DNA of 64,000 bases, from contig JBBJLW010000001.1 in the NCBI GenBank assembly GCA_037720595.1, positions 62,001 through 126,000 on the forward strand, read 5' to 3'. Positions 42,344 through 51,179 of this stretch are shown here, piece after piece; positions within the stretch are counted from its first letter, which is position 1; each line of letters opens with the position of its first letter. The position numbers and the translations under genes are program-made. The notes beneath the pieces are model-generated. The model saw only the letters and a list, made by a program, of their open reading frames with translations. It was not told the origin of the DNA and searched no databases. Source of the DNA: Gaiellasilicea sp037720595. GTDB taxonomy: Bacteria > Actinomycetota > Thermoleophilia > Gaiellales > Gaiellaceae.

Positions 42344-42739
42344 CTACGAGCTGATCAGGACGTGCACGCCTTCGGTGAGCTTGGCCGAGGCCGCAGCCGA
42401 TAGCGAGACGGAATGGGAAACCGCGGCGCTCGTCGGGATCGCCAGGGAGCCCGATCCGATCTGAGCGCCGGTCGAATCGGTGAGGCTGACGCTGAGCGTC
42501 TGGCCGTCGCAGGCATCGTTGACGCCCGCGACAGTGACCGATGTCACCTCGTAGCGCTTGTCGGTCGTATCCCACGCTGTCGCGTAGGCGGTCGTGACGC
42601 CGTCTGTGTCGCACGAGGCGATCGCAGTGTTATCGGCGCCGACTTTGTTGCTCGTGATCCCGCCCAGGCTCGCGGCCATGGCGAAGACGCCTGCGAGCAC
42701 CGTCAAGCCGGCGCCTAGGGCAATCAGGGTTCTCTTCAT
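42344..42739 (-). CDS. Small exported protein, paralogue B
   Basis: 131 residues with signal KRTLIALGAGLTVLAGVFAM-AASLGG. Mature blocks NKVGADNTAIASCDTDGVTT, EVTSVTVAGVNDACDGQTLS-VSLTDSTGAQIG and EGVHVLISS align with paralogue A (42% or so by eye, not computed). It is the first gene of the exported-protein/signal-peptidase series; the 73 bp to paralogue A could hold a hairpin (GAGCGACGGCC...GGCCGCCGCTC, 42298-42335) that might allow unequal expression. Confidence 0.8.
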   Translation of the reverse strand: MKRTLIALGAGLTVLAGVFAMAASLGGITSNKVGADNTAIASCDTDGVTTAYATAWDTTDKRYEVTSVTVAGVNDACDGQTLSVSLTDSTGAQIGSGSLAIPTSAAVSHSVSLSAAASAKLTEGVHVLISS

Positions 42740-42896
42740 GAAAACACGGCTCCTTGTACTCGGGTCGATGCGGCGCCGCGGTCCGCAAGGGTGGATACGT
42801 CCGATAATCGGTTGCCATCATCGCCCCGCCGCCCCCCAAAAAGGAGATCCGAGACAACCCTTTTCAAGGGGTACGGCGCTCGTTCTCGGGGACGGT

Positions 42897-44234
42897 TCAG
42901 ACGCGCAGGTGCGGCAGCGCCGCGACGATGTCGCTCGCGACGAGGCCTGTCCCGTATGGAACGCGCCTCGCAGCCTCGGCCGTAGCCATCGCAGCGGCGG
43001 CCGCCGCCAGTGGCGGTTCCAGCCCCTTGGCGAGGTAGGCGGCGAGAACGCCCGTGAGAACGTCCCCCGTACCGGCCGTCGCAAGCGCGGGCGCGTCGAT
43101 CGGACAGACGAGCGTCCTGGCTCCGGGTGCCGCGACGATGGTGTCGGCGCCCTTCAGCAGGCAAACGCAACCGAAGCGATCCGCCGCACGCCGGACGGCC
43201 TCGAGTCGATGGGCGCTCACCCAGTCCGAGCTCTCACCGATCAGCCGGCCGAGCTCGCCCGCATGCGGTGTCAGGACGACCGGCGGCCGCCAGCCGCCGG
43301 GCTCGAGCTCGTGCAGCGCATCGGCGTCCAGGACGACCGGCTGCTCGAGTTCGGAGAGGATCCTGCCGACGATTGCCTTCGCCTCGTCCGTCCGTCCGAG
43401 GCCCGGGCCGACGGCGACGGCGCCGGCTTTCCCGGCCGCCTCGAACGCGGCAGCCCAGGTCAGCTTGACGGGCTCGAGCAGCTTCGTCTCCACGATCGGG
43501 AGCGAAGCCTCGGGAACGGCGACCGCCACGTAACCGGCGTCGGCACGAAACGCCGCCTCGGCGGCCAGGCAGACCGCGCCGGTCAGGCCGGGCGCTCCGC
43601 CGACGATCAGCACGGAGCCGGCGCTGTACTTGTTGTCCTGCTCCTGCTTGCGCGGCACCAGATCGAGGATCGCCGAGGTCACGAGCGCCGCTTCGGTCTC
43701 CGAGTCGTCGAGCCCGATGTCGACGATCACAACCTCACCGGCGTGGAAGCGGCCCGGCGCGACCACGAGCCCAAGCTTGCAGCCGTGGAAAGTCACGGTC
43801 ACGTCGGCGCGGACGGCTGCGCCGGCCGCCTCTCCGGTGGAGGCATCGACCCCCGAAGGAAGATCGACCGCGACGACCGACCCGCGCGCCGAGTTGATCC
43901 GCTCGATCAGCGCCGCCGCCTCGGTGCGCGGCTCACCGTGGAAGCCCGTCCCGAAAAGGGCGTCGACGATCACATCCGCCTGCTCCACGGCGGAGGTCTC
44001 GACCGCGTCCCGCCCGGCCGCACGAAGCTCGCGAGCGGCGATCCGCCCGTCGCCTCCGTTGGCCCCGTCGCCGCACACGACCGCGAACCGGCGCGCATCC
44101 GGAAAGCCGTTCAGCACTTCCTGCGCGACCGCGGCACCGGCCCGCTCCATCAGCTCGGGAGCACTGGCCGGGAAGCGGGGATAGCGCTCCTCCGCAGCCC
44201 GCATCTCCGCCGCGGTGTAGAGCGGCTCGAACAT
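42897..44234 (-). CDS. nnr: Bifunctional NAD(P)H-hydrate epimerase / ADP-dependent dehydratase
   Basis: 445 residues. The N-terminal YjeF_N epimerase domain (~1-205) has AELMERAGAAVAQEVL, VVCGDGANGGDGRIAARELR and VAVDLPSGVDASTGEA. The C-terminal kinase-like dehydratase (~215-440) has GSVLIVGGAPGLTGAVCLAA, VAVGPGLGRTDEA, VLTPHAGELGRLIG and ATAGTGDVLTGVLAAYLAKG. It repairs damaged NAD(P)H hydrates. It is transcribed after acpS, whose stop lies 9 nt upstream. Confidence 0.94.
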   Translation of the reverse strand: MFEPLYTAAEMRAAEERYPRFPASAPELMERAGAAVAQEVLNGFPDARRFAVVCGDGANGGDGRIAARELRAAGRDAVETSAVEQADVIVDALFGTGFHGEPRTEAAALIERINSARGSVVAVDLPSGVDASTGEAAGAAVRADVTVTFHGCKLGLVVAPGRFHAGEVVIVDIGLDDSETEAALVTSAILDLVPRKQEQDNKYSAGSVLIVGGAPGLTGAVCLAAEAAFRADAGYVAVAVPEASLPIVETKLLEPVKLTWAAAFEAAGKAGAVAVGPGLGRTDEAKAIVGRILSELEQPVVLDADALHELEPGGWRPPVVLTPHAGELGRLIGESSDWVSAHRLEAVRRAADRFGCVCLLKGADTIVAAPGARTLVCPIDAPALATAGTGDVLTGVLAAYLAKGLEPPLAAAAAAMATAEAARRVPYGTGLVASDIVAALPHLRV

Positions 44235-44242
44235 GGCCGGAG

Positions 44243-44626
44243 TCAGGCCTCGCCGGCGACCGCAACGGCCGAGGCGAGCTCGCGCGAATGAGTCATCGAA
44301 AGGTCGATCGCGCCGAAGCCGCGGTGCTCGGCCCAGGCGGCGACCCGGCCCTGGAGGCGCACCGACGGCTTGGGGCGTCCGACGATCTCGATCTCGCGCC
44401 AGGCGAACGCGCGCGCCACGCCGAAGCCGAGTGCCTTGCCGACGGCCTCCTTGCCGGCGAACCGCCCCGCGTAGCTTTCGGCGGGATTCTTCCGCGAGTC
44501 GCAGTACGCCTGCTCCGCCGGCGTGAAGCAGCGATCCCGGAAGCTGGCGTAGCGCTCGAGCGACCTGCGGATCCGCTCGATCTCGATCAGGTCGATGCCT
44601 ACGGTGACACGCCTGGCCGTCGTCAC
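44243..44626 (-). CDS. acpS: Holo-[acyl-carrier-protein] synthase
   Basis: 127 residues from GTG 44626, which overlaps the HAD-phosphatase stop (GTGA). It transfers 4'-phosphopantetheine to acyl carrier protein. Motifs: VGIDLIEIERIRRSLERY with the metal-binding Asp, and RFAGKEAVGKALGFGVARAF with the conserved FxxKEAxxKAxG block; MTHSRELASAVAV ends the protein. It sits directly upstream of nnr, a common actinobacterial pairing. Confidence 0.95.
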   Translation of the reverse strand: MTTARRVTVGIDLIEIERIRRSLERYASFRDRCFTPAEQAYCDSRKNPAESYAGRFAGKEAVGKALGFGVARAFAWREIEIVGRPKPSVRLQGRVAAWAEHRGFGAIDLSMTHSRELASAVAVAGEA

Positions 44627-45399
44627 GGTCGGCGGTCGATCCAGTCGGGGACGTGAGCGATCGAGCTGAGGATCGCGTCGGGCACCGTGCTCGAGCGCTC
44701 GAGGGCGTCCGGACGGAACTTGCCGGTCCGCAGCAGGACGGTCTTCATCCCGAAGAGCTGCGCGCCGGCGACGTCCTGGTCGAGATCGTCGGTGACCATC
44801 CACGTCAGCTCGGGCTCCGCGTCGAGCGCGGCGAGCGCGGCTGAGAAGCAGGCAGCGCTCGGCTTGCCGACGACCGTCGCCTCGATCCCCGTCGCGTACT
44901 CGAGCCCCGCCACGAACGAACCCGCATCGAGCATCGGCCCACGTGCGGTCTGCCACCACTTGTTCTTGTGCAGGCAGTAGAGCTCCGCCCCGCCCTGGAG
45001 CTCCGAGAATGCGCGGGCGAGGTTCATGTAACTGAAGACCTGGTTCGGCTCGAGCGTCTCGTCGCACCCGCCGATCAGCACCGCGTCGGCGGTGTCGCCG
45101 ACGAGCTCGACTCCCTCCAGGTCCGGAACGATCGCGGACATCACGAGCGCGAAGACGCGACGCCCATCAAGCGCGCCCGCCGCGGCGACCGGCGTCGTCT
45201 GCAGCTCCTCGTCGTCGAGCTCGAAGCCCATCGCCCGCAGCTCCTCCGCCAGGGTCGCGCGGGTCCGCGACGAGTTGTTCGTGACGAAGCGAAGCCTGTG
45301 CCCGACCTTGCGGAGCCGGGCGACGGCCTCCACGGCGCCCGGGATCGCTTCGCCGGAGACGTGGAGCACCCCGTCCACGTCGAGCAGAATGGCCGCCAT
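44623..45399 (-). CDS. HAD-IIA family phosphatase
   Basis: 258 residues from ATG 45399. Motif I is AAILLDVDGVLHVSGEAIPG (DxDG), motif II TNNSSRTRATLAEELRAMG, motif III VGKPSAACFSAALAALDAEP and motif IV VTDDLDQDVAGAQLFGMKTV. The cap with CDETLEPNQVFSYMNLARAF is C2a type (NagD, HDHD2/LHPP-like). The substrate is a small phosphate ester, unknown. Its start codon shares CATG with the divergent arfB. Confidence 0.88.
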   Translation of the reverse strand: MAAILLDVDGVLHVSGEAIPGAVEAVARLRKVGHRLRFVTNNSSRTRATLAEELRAMGFELDDEELQTTPVAAAGALDGRRVFALVMSAIVPDLEGVELVGDTADAVLIGGCDETLEPNQVFSYMNLARAFSELQGGAELYCLHKNKWWQTARGPMLDAGSFVAGLEYATGIEATVVGKPSAACFSAALAALDAEPELTWMVTDDLDQDVAGAQLFGMKTVLLRTGKFRPDALERSSTVPDAILSSIAHVPDWIDRRP

Positions 45400-45808
45400 G
45401 GAGCGTGAGTCTATTCGGGTCACTCGATCGGTCGTGCTTCCCCTGGCCGAGATCCACTTTCGTTTCTCCCGCTCCAGCGGGCCGGGAGGCCAGCACGCGA
45501 ACACCTCGGAGACGCGGGTCGAGGCGGTGTTCGAGGTGGAGTCGTCGTCGGCGCTCACGGACGTCCAGAAAGGGCGGGTGCTCGCCAGAGCGGGGGCGAT
45601 TCTGCGGGCGGTCGCGCAGGATGAGCGGAGCCAGCTACGGAACCGCGAGCTCGCCACCGAGCGCCTGGTCGAGCAGCGCCGCGCCGCGCTGATGGGGGGG
45701 CTAAACGGGGGGCCGACGCGGCCGGCGCGGGGGGCGACGGCGGGGCGGCTCGAGTCGAATCCGCGCCGCGGGGCGACGAAGAAGCTGCGGCGCCCGCCCG
45801 GGGACTAG
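45398..45808 (+). CDS. arfB: ArfB-like ribosome-rescue peptidyl-tRNA hydrolase
   Basis: 136 residues. The GGQ catalytic motif is in RFSRSSGPGGQHANTSETRV, after the family start LPLAEIHFRF. The C-terminal tail is basic (RLESNPRRGATKKLRRPPGD), like the ArfB tail that enters the mRNA channel. ATG 45398 overlaps the divergent HAD gene's ATG within one CATG; GTG 45434, right before LPLAEIHFRF, is an equally believable start. It probably frees stalled ribosomes. Confidence 0.9.
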   Translation: MERESIRVTRSVVLPLAEIHFRFSRSSGPGGQHANTSETRVEAVFEVESSSALTDVQKGRVLARAGAILRAVAQDERSQLRNRELATERLVEQRRAALMGGLNGGPTRPARGATAGRLESNPRRGATKKLRRPPGD

Positions 45809-45817
45809 ACTCGGAAC

Positions 45818-47296
45818 ATGGACGTGCTCCGGTTCGCGAGCGTGCTCGAGTCGCTGCCGAGAGAGCGCACCCGGCTGCTCGACAACCTCGGCCGGCTGCG
45901 GCGCGAGATCGGGCCGATCACACCCGAGCTCTCCGACGCGCTCGCCGACCACATGCGCCTGCGGCACGGAGACGTGCACGAGGTGACGTCCTTCTATTCG
46001 TTCCTGCAGGTGCCGGTCGACGCCGTGCGCGTTTGCACCGGGCCTGTCTGCGACTCGCGCGGGGCACGTGATCTGCTGACCGGAGCCGCGATCGAGGTGC
46101 CGTGCCTCGGCCACTGCGAGCTCGCGCCGGTCGTCCTTCACGGCGACGAGGTCGTCGGCGGCGTCGTTCACTCGACGAACGGCTTTCTGTGCGAGCCGGA
46201 CGACCTCCGTGAGCCGGCGAAGCTGAGCCAGGATGAGGTGCTCGCGCGTCTCGAGGCCTCAGGCCTGACGGGGATGGGAGGCGCGGGATTCCCCACCTGG
46301 CGCAAGTGGGACGCCGTCCGGCGCGAGCCTTCCCCGCGCGTCGTGATCGTCAATGCCGACGAGGGCGAACCGGGGACGATAAAGGACCGCTACGTGATGG
46401 AGCTCCGCCCGCAACTCCTGCTCGAGGGGCTCGCGGCAGCGATGCGCTTCTGCGAGACCGACGAGGCCTACATCTACCTGCGCGAGGAGTACGCCTCGGC
46501 GCGGAGCGTGCTACAGCAGGCCATCTCGGCACGAGGGCTTTCCGTCGAGCTCGTGATCGGCGCCGGCGCATACATCTGCGGCGAGGAGACAGCCATGCTC
46601 GAGTCGATGGAAGGGCGACGCGGGATGCCACGGCTGCGGCCGCCGTTCCCCGCGCAGTCCGGCTACCTCGGTCGGCCGACGCTGATCAACAACGTCGAGA
46701 CACTGGCACACGTCGCGCGGATCCTCCGCGGCGACTGGCAGCCGACGCGGCTCTGGTCCGTCTCCGGAGCCGTCGGAAAGCCCGGCTGCTACGAGGCGCC
46801 GCTCGACATAACGCTCCGCCAGCTGATCGACGGCTACGCGGGCGGGCTCGTCGGCGAGCCGGGCGCGATCGTCCCGGGCGGGGCGGCCAGCGGGATCCTG
46901 CCGCCCGCCGCACTCGACGTCGCGCTCACCCGCGAGGCGCTGACCGAATGGGGCTGCGGCGTCGGCTCGGCCGCCGTGCAGGTGTTCCCGCAGTCCTACT
47001 CCCCTCTCCGCCTGCTCGCCGAGACGATGCGCTTCTTCGCCGAGGAGTCGTGCCAGAAGTGCACGCCCTGCCGGATCGGGAACCGCGCTCTCCACCACGT
47101 CTGCGAAGAGCTCGAGCACGGCCGCGCGGCGATGTCTCGCGGGCAGGTGGAAGAATGGCTCGACGCCATGACCCTCACTTCCATCTGCGGGCTCGGCCAG
47201 GCAGCGCCGTACCCGGTGCGAAACGCGTTCGAGCGTTGGCCGGAGCTGTTCGCGCCGCTCGGCCCTGCTCCGCTCGACGAGCCGGTGTCGGCGTGA
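45818..47296 (+). CDS. fdhB: Formate dehydrogenase beta subunit, NuoE-NuoF fusion
   Basis: 492 residues. The N-terminal ~150 residues are NuoE-like, with a thioredoxin-fold [2Fe-2S] site (VRVCTGPVCDSRGA and VPCLGHCELAPV). The remainder is NuoF/51-kDa-like: FMN/NADH region SGLTGMGGAGFPTWRKWDAV, IVNADEGEPGTIKDRYVMEL, GAGAYICGEETAMLESMEGR, and the [4Fe-4S] site ESCQKCTPCRIGNRAL with SICGLGQAA. It passes electrons from the alpha subunit to NAD+. The stop overlaps the alpha-subunit start (GTGA). Start ATG 45818 lies 9 nt after arfB. Confidence 0.93.
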   Translation: MDVLRFASVLESLPRERTRLLDNLGRLRREIGPITPELSDALADHMRLRHGDVHEVTSFYSFLQVPVDAVRVCTGPVCDSRGARDLLTGAAIEVPCLGHCELAPVVLHGDEVVGGVVHSTNGFLCEPDDLREPAKLSQDEVLARLEASGLTGMGGAGFPTWRKWDAVRREPSPRVVIVNADEGEPGTIKDRYVMELRPQLLLEGLAAAMRFCETDEAYIYLREEYASARSVLQQAISARGLSVELVIGAGAYICGEETAMLESMEGRRGMPRLRPPFPAQSGYLGRPTLINNVETLAHVARILRGDWQPTRLWSVSGAVGKPGCYEAPLDITLRQLIDGYAGGLVGEPGAIVPGGAASGILPPAALDVALTREALTEWGCGVGSAAVQVFPQSYSPLRLLAETMRFFAEESCQKCTPCRIGNRALHHVCEELEHGRAAMSRGQVEEWLDAMTLTSICGLGQAAPYPVRNAFERWPELFAPLGPAPLDEPVSA

Positions 47297-49983
47297 TCGA
47301 GTTCACGCTCGACGGCCGGCCGGCGAGCGCCCGGGAAGGCGAGCTGCTCGTCCATGCGGCCGCGCGCAACGGCGTCTTCGTCCCCACGCTCTGCCACGAC
47401 GACAAGCTCGACCCGTACGGCGGCTGCCGGCTGTGCGTCGTCGGTGTCGAGGGCTCGTCGCGGCCGCTTCCCGCCTGCGCCACCCGCGTCGAAGCCGGCA
47501 TGGTCGTCTCCACCAACTCCAACGTCCCCCAGCTCCAGAAGACGCTGACGGAGATGCTCCTGTCGGAGCACCTGAACGACGATCCCGGCGGTCGCCCGAA
47601 CGAGCTCGTCGACCTCGCGCGAGAGCTCGGCGCCGAGGCGCCGCTGATCCTTCCCGACGCAAAGCGCGAGCCCTACGCCGACCGCAACCGCTTGATGGGT
47701 TACGAGCCCGACACGTGCATCCTCTGTAACCGCTGCGTGCGCTACACGCAGGAGGTGATGCAGTGCTCGGCGCTCTCGCTCGAGGGCCGCGGGCCGGAGG
47801 CACGGATCGTTCCGACCTGGGAGCGCTCCTGGCTCGATACCGAATGCGAGCTCTGCGGCGGCTGCCTTTCCGTCTGCCCCACCGGCGCGATCTACGAGAA
47901 GTTCCTCGAGGGAGCCGGGGTCGAGGAGAAGCAGCTCGAGCAGACGAAGACGACGTGCACGTTCTGCGGAGTCGGCTGCCAGATCGACCTGAACGTCGAT
48001 CCCGAGACGAAGCGGATCGTCAAGGTCACCTCGAAGCCCGAGTACGTCTCGAACGAGGGCGACCTCTGCGTCAAGGGGCGGTTCTCGTTCAACTTCGTCC
48101 ACCACCCCGACCGCCTGACCGAGCCGCTCGTCAGAGGCGAGGACGGCGAGCTCCACGCAACCACATGGGAGGAAGCGCTGCGCGTCGCGGCCGACGGGCT
48201 GAGGGGGGTGATCGAGCGCCACTCGCCCCAGGCGGTCGGAGTCCTCGCCTCCGCCCGTTTGACGAACGAAGAGAACTACCTGATCCAGAAGCTCGCCCGG
48301 ACGAGCCTTCAGACGAACTCCGTCCACTCCTGCGAAGCCACCTGACACGCTCCTACCCTCTACGGCCTGGTCAGGTCGTTCGGCAGAGGCGCCTCCACCA
48401 ACTCGATCCCCGAGATCGAGAACGCCCGTTTCCTGCTCGTGATCGGCTCGAACACGACCGAGGCGCACCCGGTGCTCGCGCTGCGGATCAAGAAGGCAGT
48501 GCGCAAAGGGGCGACGCTCGTCGTTGCCGATCCCCGGGCGATCTGGCTGACGAAGATCGCGAAACGGCACCTACAGCTGCGGCCCGGCTCGGACGTCTGG
48601 CTCCTGAACGCGATCATGCACACGATCCTCGAGGAGGGGCTGCACGACGAGGAGTACGTCCGCGAGCACACCGAGGACTTCGAAGCGGTGCGGGACGTCG
48701 TCGCCCGCTATCCGCCGGAAGAGGCCGAGCGCTGGACGGGCGTCCCGGCCGAGGCGATCCGCGCGACGGCGCGCGAGTACGCGACCGAGCGCCACGCGGC
48801 GATCTTCTACACGCTCGGGATCACCGAGCACGCCTGCGGCGTCGACAACATCTGGTCGCTCGCGAACCTCGTCCTGATGACCGGCCATCTCGGCTACGAG
48901 TCCACCGGGCTGAACGCGCTGCGCGGCCAGAACAACGTCCAGGGGCTGAACGACTCGGGCGCGAATCCCACCTACCTCCCCGGCTACCAGCCCGTCGACG
49001 ACCCCGTCGTGCGGGCGAAGTTCTCGGAGGCCTGGGGCGTCGAGGTGCCGGAGCGCGCCGGCTTCCGGCTCGACCAGATCATGTCCGGCCTGCACGACGA
49101 CCGGATCAAGGCGCTTTACCTGATCGGCGAGAACCCCGGTCACACCGAGCCGAACGCGCACCACGTGGCCGAGGGGCTCTCGAAGCTGGAGTTCCTCGTC
49201 TCCCAGGACATCTTCCTGAGCGACACGGCTGAGAAGTACGCGGACGTGGTCCTCCCCGCCTCCAGCTTCGCCGAGAAGGACGGGACGTTCACGAACACCG
49301 AGCGGCGCGTCAATCGCGTCCGTGCGGCGGTGCCGCTGCCGGGGAACGCGCGCGGCGACCGGCAGATCGTGCTCGACCTGGCGCGCGCTCTCGGCTGCGA
49401 CTGGCCGGAATACGCAGACGCGGAATCGGTCTGGAACGAGCTCGCCGACCTCTGCCCGAACTGGGCCGGGATCCGCTATTTCCGGCTCGAGGACGAAGGC
49501 CTCCAGTGGCCGTGCGCCTCGCTCGAGGACGAAGGCTCGCGCTTCCTGCACGAGAAGACGACGGCGCGTCCCTCCGGGCGCGGCAAGTTCCACCCGGTCG
49601 AGTACCAGCCGCCGATCGAGGAGCCGGACGCCGACTACCCGTTCGTCCTCTCCACCGGGCGCACGCTCTATCACTACAACTCGGGCGCGATGACGATGCG
49701 CGAGGACGGGATCACCGACAAGCAGCGCGACCCGTTCTTCGAGATCTCGGCGGAAGATGCATCCTCGCTCGGGGTTCTGGATGGAGACTGGGTGCGGCTC
49801 GTCTCGCGTCGCGGCGACCTCCAGGCGCGGGCGCAGGTGTCGGCGCGCGTCTTTCCCGGGCTCGTGTGGATGGCTCTCCACTTCGCCGAGGCGAAGGTGA
49901 ACTGGCTGACGCACGACGTCGGCGACCCGCTGATCGGCACGCCCGAGTACAAGGTGTCGGCGGTGCGGCTGGAAGTCGTGTGA
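47293..49983 (+). CDS. fdhA: Formate dehydrogenase alpha subunit, selenocysteine-containing (TGA at 48343)
   Basis: 896 residues if the in-frame TGA at codon 351 (48343-48345) is read as selenocysteine. Upstream the frame ends HSCEAT; right after the TGA it continues HAPTLYGLVRSFGRGASTNS and EIENARFLLVIGSNTTEAHP, so the TGA replaces the Cys/Sec in the (C/U)HAPT motif that binds Mo or W. N-terminal [2Fe-2S] Cys are at 34, 45, 48 and 62. Two [4Fe-4S] sites follow (CILCNRCVRYTQEVMQC and CELCGGCLSVCPTGAIYE), and one in the Mo domain (CTFCGVGCQ, with CVKGR). It oxidises formate (or reduces CO2) with fdhB and NAD+. The NuoG-type His-Cys3 segment is absent. Start is GTG 47293, overlapping fdhB. Confidence 0.93.
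48362..48379 (+). promoter_or_regulatory. Bacterial SECIS element in fdhA
   Basis: ACGGCCT (48362-48368) pairs with AGGTCGT (48373-48379) as seven base pairs (one G-U) closing the loop GGUC (48369-48372). The loop starts 23 nt after the TGA, within the usual bSECIS spacing, and GGUC matches the start of the E. coli fdhF loop GGUCU. Its job would be to recruit SelB with Sec-tRNA. Confidence 0.72.
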
Positions 49984-50678
49984 TCGGCAGCCCGCGCCGG
50001 CACGCGCCGGAGTGCGATTCGACGCAGGCGCTGCTCGGCCCGGACGATCCGGAGGGCGCGATCGCAACAACCGACCACCAGACGGCCGGGCGCGGCCGGC
50101 TCGGCCGTAGCTGGGTCGAGGCGCCGGGCACGTCGGTCATGGTCTCCGTGGTGCTGCGGCCGCCGCCGGAGCGCCGCGCCCCCGAGCTCTCGCTGGTCGC
50201 GGCCGTCGCCGTCGCGCTCGCGGTCGAGGACGCGACCGAACTCGCGGCGCAGATCAAGTGGCCGAACGACGTCATGTTGGCGCGCCGCAAGGTCGCAGGA
50301 ATCCTGGCGGAGATGAGAGACGCGGTCGTGATCCTCGGGATCGGGCTGAACGTGAACCAGTCGCGGGAGGAGCTGCCTTCGGACGCGAAGGTCGCCGCCG
50401 CTTCGTTGCGCACGATCGACGGTCGTGAGCGCGACCGCGAGGAGGTGCTGACGCTGCTGCTGGAGCGGCTCGACGCCTGCTACGGCGCCTGGCGCGACGG
50501 CGGGCTGGACGCGATCTACGACGACCTGGGCTCGCGCGACTTCCTTCGCGGCCGGCGCGTCACGGTCGACGGTGTCGGCGGAGTCGCGTCACGGATCGAA
50601 CGCGACGGGCGGCTACGAGTCGACGGCGAGGCCGGGCCGCTCCTCGTCGAGAGCGGCGAGGTCCTGTTCGAGCGCTGA
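49980..50678 (+). CDS. birA: Biotin--[acetyl-CoA-carboxylase] ligase (monofunctional)
   Basis: 232 residues from GTG 49980, overlapping the fdhA stop (GTGA). The biotin-AMP loop is TTDHQTAGRGRLGRSWVEAP (GRGRxGR) and the next block is AAQIKWPNDVMLARRKVAGI; VILGIGLNVNQSREELP follows. No helix-turn-helix precedes them, so it is not a repressor. Its C-terminal beta domain ends GEAGPLLVESGEVLFER. The 3' end overlaps the convergent mobA by 66 bp. Confidence 0.92.
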   Translation: MIGSPRRHAPECDSTQALLGPDDPEGAIATTDHQTAGRGRLGRSWVEAPGTSVMVSVVLRPPPERRAPELSLVAAVAVALAVEDATELAAQIKWPNDVMLARRKVAGILAEMRDAVVILGIGLNVNQSREELPSDAKVAAASLRTIDGRERDREEVLTLLLERLDACYGAWRDGGLDAIYDDLGSRDFLRGRRVTVDGVGGVASRIERDGRLRVDGEAGPLLVESGEVLFER

Positions 50679-51173
50679 GAGGTCTCGAGGCGTGTTTGCG
50701 TTCGCGAGCAGCCGCTCGTCGACCTCGAGAACGGTCGGGTTGACGCCGCGAAGCGAGAGCTCGCCCACGGCGAGCCGGCGCTCGAGCTCCGGACGGGCGG
50801 CGCTCGCGTAGCCACCGGGCCGCGGTCCCGTCTGGGGGACGGCCCGCGCCGCGCCGAGCGCCCGCAGCAGCCCGGGTGTGACGAGCGGGCAGTCGACTGG
50901 CAGGAAGACGACGGTGTCGTACGCCGTCGCACGCAGGCCGGCGATCACGCCCACGATCGGCGCGCGCAGCTCCGCGCCGTCGTCGAGCACGGGAAAGGGC
51001 AGCGCGAGCTCGCCTTTCTTGCCGACGGCGAGCCGCTCGTCGCACGCCTCGCCGAGCACCCGCCAGGCCCGTTCCGCGAGCGTCTCGCCCCGAAACCGCG
51101 CGAGCGCCTTGGGCGACCCGAACCGCGTCGACGCGCCGCCCACGAGCAGCACACCCGAGAGCTTGGCGCTCAC
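50613..51173 (-). CDS. mobA: Molybdenum cofactor guanylyltransferase
   Basis: 186 residues from GTG 51173. The nucleotidyltransferase loop is SGVLLVGGASTRFGSPKALA, and the metal site is in FLPVDCPLVTPGLLRAL. MobA links GMP to molybdopterin, forming the bis-MGD needed by formate dehydrogenase. It is the last gene of the moxR-to-mobA series, 115 nt after fdhD, with two hairpins between. It overlaps birA tail to tail. Confidence 0.88.
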   Translation of the reverse strand: MSAKLSGVLLVGGASTRFGSPKALARFRGETLAERAWRVLGEACDERLAVGKKGELALPFPVLDDGAELRAPIVGVIAGLRATAYDTVVFLPVDCPLVTPGLLRALGAARAVPQTGPRPGGYASAARPELERRLAVGELSLRGVNPTVLEVDERLLANANTPRDLSALEQDLAALDEERPGLAVDS

Positions 51174-51179
51174 GAGAAG

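Noticed and set aside
41473..42354. 293-codon plus-strand frame across the exported-protein cluster
   Set aside because: Antisense shadow; the minus-strand genes have signal peptides and mutual homology.
42838..42872. CCCTT-GAA-AAGGG hairpin and TTTTT run after nnr as a terminator
   Set aside because: The stem is only 5 bp and the T run is about 15 nt away, so it was not listed as a feature.
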